Shown here: positions 32,101-34,428 of the stretch, piece by piece
How the letters are laid out: every line of letters begins with the position of its first letter
Numbering within the stretch: the stretch's first letter is position 1
Source of the DNA: Phytophthora quininea
Taxonomy: Eukaryota; Oomycota; Peronosporomycetes; Peronosporales; Peronosporaceae
Assembly: GCA_011947345.1 (NCBI GenBank)
Contig: JAAVTG010000283.1
Coordinates: 1-34,428 of the forward strand
Direction: 5' to 3'
Length of the DNA stretch: 34,428 bases
Notes under the pieces: generated by a model
Seen by the model: the letters and a program-made list of their open reading frames with translations, nothing else
Database searches by the model: none
Told to the model about the DNA's origin: nothing
Translations under genes and position numbers: made by a program

Positions 32101-34428
32101 GCTCTGCTTGCGACGTGATGTCGTTGTGGACAGCGAAATTGAGGGCGGTGCCGATAAAAGAGTCAGCTCCCCGTTGTTCTTGTAAGCAAACGTCTTCAGG
32201 TACGCGACAATTTCCTCCAGTTCGGTCAGCATCTGCAAATTCACAATAGCCGGCAGATACGCACGTCCGTAGCTTTCGCTCACAAGCGAACGTAACGTTG
32301 GATCCATTTCCTTTCGGCATTCTGCAATCGAGCCCATCGCTTCGTCCAGCTCCATACGACGAATGGAAACAACCGCCTGGAACAAGTGCGACTCGGTTGG
32401 ATCCATATCCGAGTTGATGTATCTCGAAATCGAATCCCAGTTTTGCAGCGAGAAGGCAACACGCGCACCACTACTACACAGCTCTTTCTTCAGCGCGGGA
32501 GGGACATCCAACAGCTTCTCGCCATCCTGTTGCTCGCCATTGAGGTCTTGTCCTTCACCGTAGATTTTGGACCACGTCTCCTTAACGTGGTCGTTCAACT
32601 TTCTCCACTCACCAATAGCCCAGAGACACCGCATCTTACCGAAAATGGATTCCACGTTGTTTGGATCCTCTAGCAACACACGGTCGTGGGTTGCAAGGGC
32701 GTCATCCCATCGCAGCAGCTTTTCATGCCAAGACGCTTTCACTTCGATTCCAGGCAACTTTTCCAGAGCGTACTTTAAGATACCACGAGCAGCTTCCGGC
32801 TGATTCAGCTTGGAGTTGATGCTGATAAGAGCCTGAATTCCGTCCGTACTTGGGTTAGTGTTGAACTCTAGCTCCTTATAGTGCAGAGCCTTAGCGAAGG
32901 AGTGACATTTATCAGCCAAAGACCCGAGCAAACGGATGTCAATTGGTAGCGGCTGGTCATCATGCTCCATGAACTCTGCAAGATTAAGTAGCGTCTGCAA
33001 GATCTCTGACGGCAGATGCGGCGACTGGAAAGCTGACTCCAGCGAGCGAATGAGGTTATCTTGTGTTGGCGGTGCCAAGTGTGGCCACACGCTCACAAAT
33101 GACGCGTTAAACAGCTCTCGTGCCAGGGGTTGATACACCGACGCCAGTTCCTTGCAAGCGCGGAGGATAGGCGAAGGCGACTCACGTAGCAGCTCAACAG
33201 AGAAGGCCAGAATCCATTCGTTCCAGTCCTCTTTTGTGAGCGCTGAGATGCTTCCCAGGCTTTCATAAGGTTCTTTTGATCACATGGTAGACTCCTTGTC
33301 TCTTCCTGGGCGGACGAACCCGAGTCTTTATGCTCAATTGAGGTATCAGCGCGCGACTTCAGCGGGTCTGTAGCCCATGAAGCTACTGGGAGTGGCTGGT
33401 ACTTCAAGATCTTGGACACCAACAAATCATATCGATCGAAGATATCGTTTGTGCGTGAAGTGTGACGGCCCAAAACCTGGCTGATGACAGGGACGAAGAT
33501 TGCATAGTCATCGCCCATTGTGTACACCATGCAGCAGAGGCAATCCATCGCAAGGTAGACCATCTCTGGTTGCGACGAGATTACACGTGCGAGCATGTGG
33601 ATGATCTTTGACGCATAAACGCTCACATTGAGCTTCTTCACAAGCGACCCCAGTGATCCAAGACCTTGCTTCCTCGCGTTAACATCAGCATCACTCTGAA
33701 TAAGAGCAACTAGAGCTGGAATAATCAAGTGCAAATACCCATCGAGAAGGCGTCCAAGTGATACAGCAGTCTTCAACACCAGGAGAGTCCGTGGACGTGC
33801 CGGGTTGTCACGCTCTGTTCGAATAACGCGAAGCATCTGCGGGACGAGGTCAGGCAAGTACACGCGGAAATTTTCACCAAGCGAGTTTGCCAACTTCTTG
33901 ACCAGGTTGAGCACTTCTTCGAGGTGTTCATCCCAATAACTGTTCATAATGGACAGTAAAGCCACGTGGTCAAGGTGGGGTTGAATCTGCTCTTCGACAA
34001 TCTGTACAAGATCGCACAATTGCTCGAACAGGAATTTCCTCAGCGATCGGTTCACCTTCTCCAACGCGTACAGGAAAGCAGGGATGATCTTATCCAAATG
34101 CTGCCCCATACGCTTTTCGTTGGCTTTTGCAAATGTACATAATTGCCATGAACGTGCCCTGATAGTGAACGGAATTGCGCGGTTCGAGTAAGATGCGGAT
34201 CAAAGCGTTGATCGCCACGGTTGGGAAGTACTGCGTTGAATCAGGAATCATGGACGGCAGCAAATCGTCCGGCGGGACTTCCAAGATAATGTTAGTCAGC
34301 TTTCCACTTGTCTGCTTGTCGTTCTTTGTTACCTTCCTGGCTGTGGTTAAAAGGAGTGATTCGCCCAGCAGTGCAGCTTCTTCGCTGCTGCCATCCAACA
34401 CACCAGCTCCGCCACTTCCATTGCCAAT
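29127..34428 (-). CDS. TOR: TOR (target of rapamycin) kinase, C-terminal two thirds, 5' partial, eight frame breaks
   Basis: PI3K-like Ser/Thr kinase that is the core of TORC1/TORC2 and couples nutrients to growth. About 1,770 residues are present; the N-terminal HEAT repeats continue past 34428. Order: HEAT repeats ([37 protein letters not shown]), FAT domain ([39 protein letters not shown]), FRB domain at about 30946-30647 ([20 protein letters not shown] to [13 protein letters not shown]), kinase domain ([42 protein letters not shown]), a Gly/Asp-rich insert, then FATC ending in [12 protein letters not shown], stop at 29129-29127. Breaks lie near 34124, 33248, 32050, 31750, 31170, 29630, 29446 and 29356, nearly all in short runs of one base. 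The FATC portion is not in the same frame as the kinase domain, so automatic models would truncate it. No intron was recognised. Confidence 0.93.

Overview
The window looks like nuclear DNA of an oomycete (Phytophthora/Peronosporales-like), inferred from content: gene-dense, moderately GC-rich, protein genes separated by roughly 75-500 bp, introns mostly 50-90 nt with GTRNG donors and CTRAY...YAG acceptors, plus ciliary/zoospore-type genes (katanin p60, TMEM138) beside general eukaryotic housekeeping genes. I see no tRNA, rRNA, CRISPR array or intact transposon. The species cannot be fixed from the sequence alone.

Layout, left to right: katanin p60 AAA ATPase (-, 3' end beyond the window); a small ORF with a 15-residue repeat (-); a KIX-domain protein (-); a TLC-domain membrane protein (-); a ZIP metal transporter (-); about 1.1 kb without a convincing gene; a six-exon RING-H2 ubiquitin ligase with a coiled coil and a SUMO-interaction-like motif (+); a membrane-anchored coiled-coil protein (+); a deleted relic of TMEM138 (+); methionine aminopeptidase 1 copy A (-); exonuclease 1 (-); intact four-exon TMEM138 (+); MetAP1 copies B and C (-); a nine-exon SLO/BK-like potassium channel (+); a ZC2HC1 zinc-finger protein (-); the SWI/SNF subunit BAF60/SMARCD (-); a tetraspanin (+); NOC3 (-); and the C-terminal ~1,770 residues of TOR kinase (-, 5' end beyond the window), including a FATC domain that lies outside its longest open frames.

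Three things stand out. (1) A TMEM138(+)/MetAP1(-) pair occurs twice, on either side of EXO1, with TMEM138 reduced to a relic in one copy, and a third MetAP1 lies next door: a local segmental duplication. (2) About 22 small frame breaks interrupt otherwise well-conserved proteins, mostly single-base changes in short homopolymers or dinucleotide runs. The pattern suits base-calling/assembly error better than pseudogenes, and it matters for anyone predicting genes here. (3) The RING-H2 protein and the voltage-sensor-rich SLO channel have uncommon domain combinations.

Most genes are housekeeping and unrelated in function. The plausible functional links are the cilium (TMEM138, katanin), S-phase/DNA repair (EXO1 with an E2F-like site in a shared promoter), growth control (TOR next to the ribosome-biogenesis factor NOC3), and protein N-terminal processing (three MetAP1 copies). 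I did not find a clearly new defence-type or biosynthetic system.
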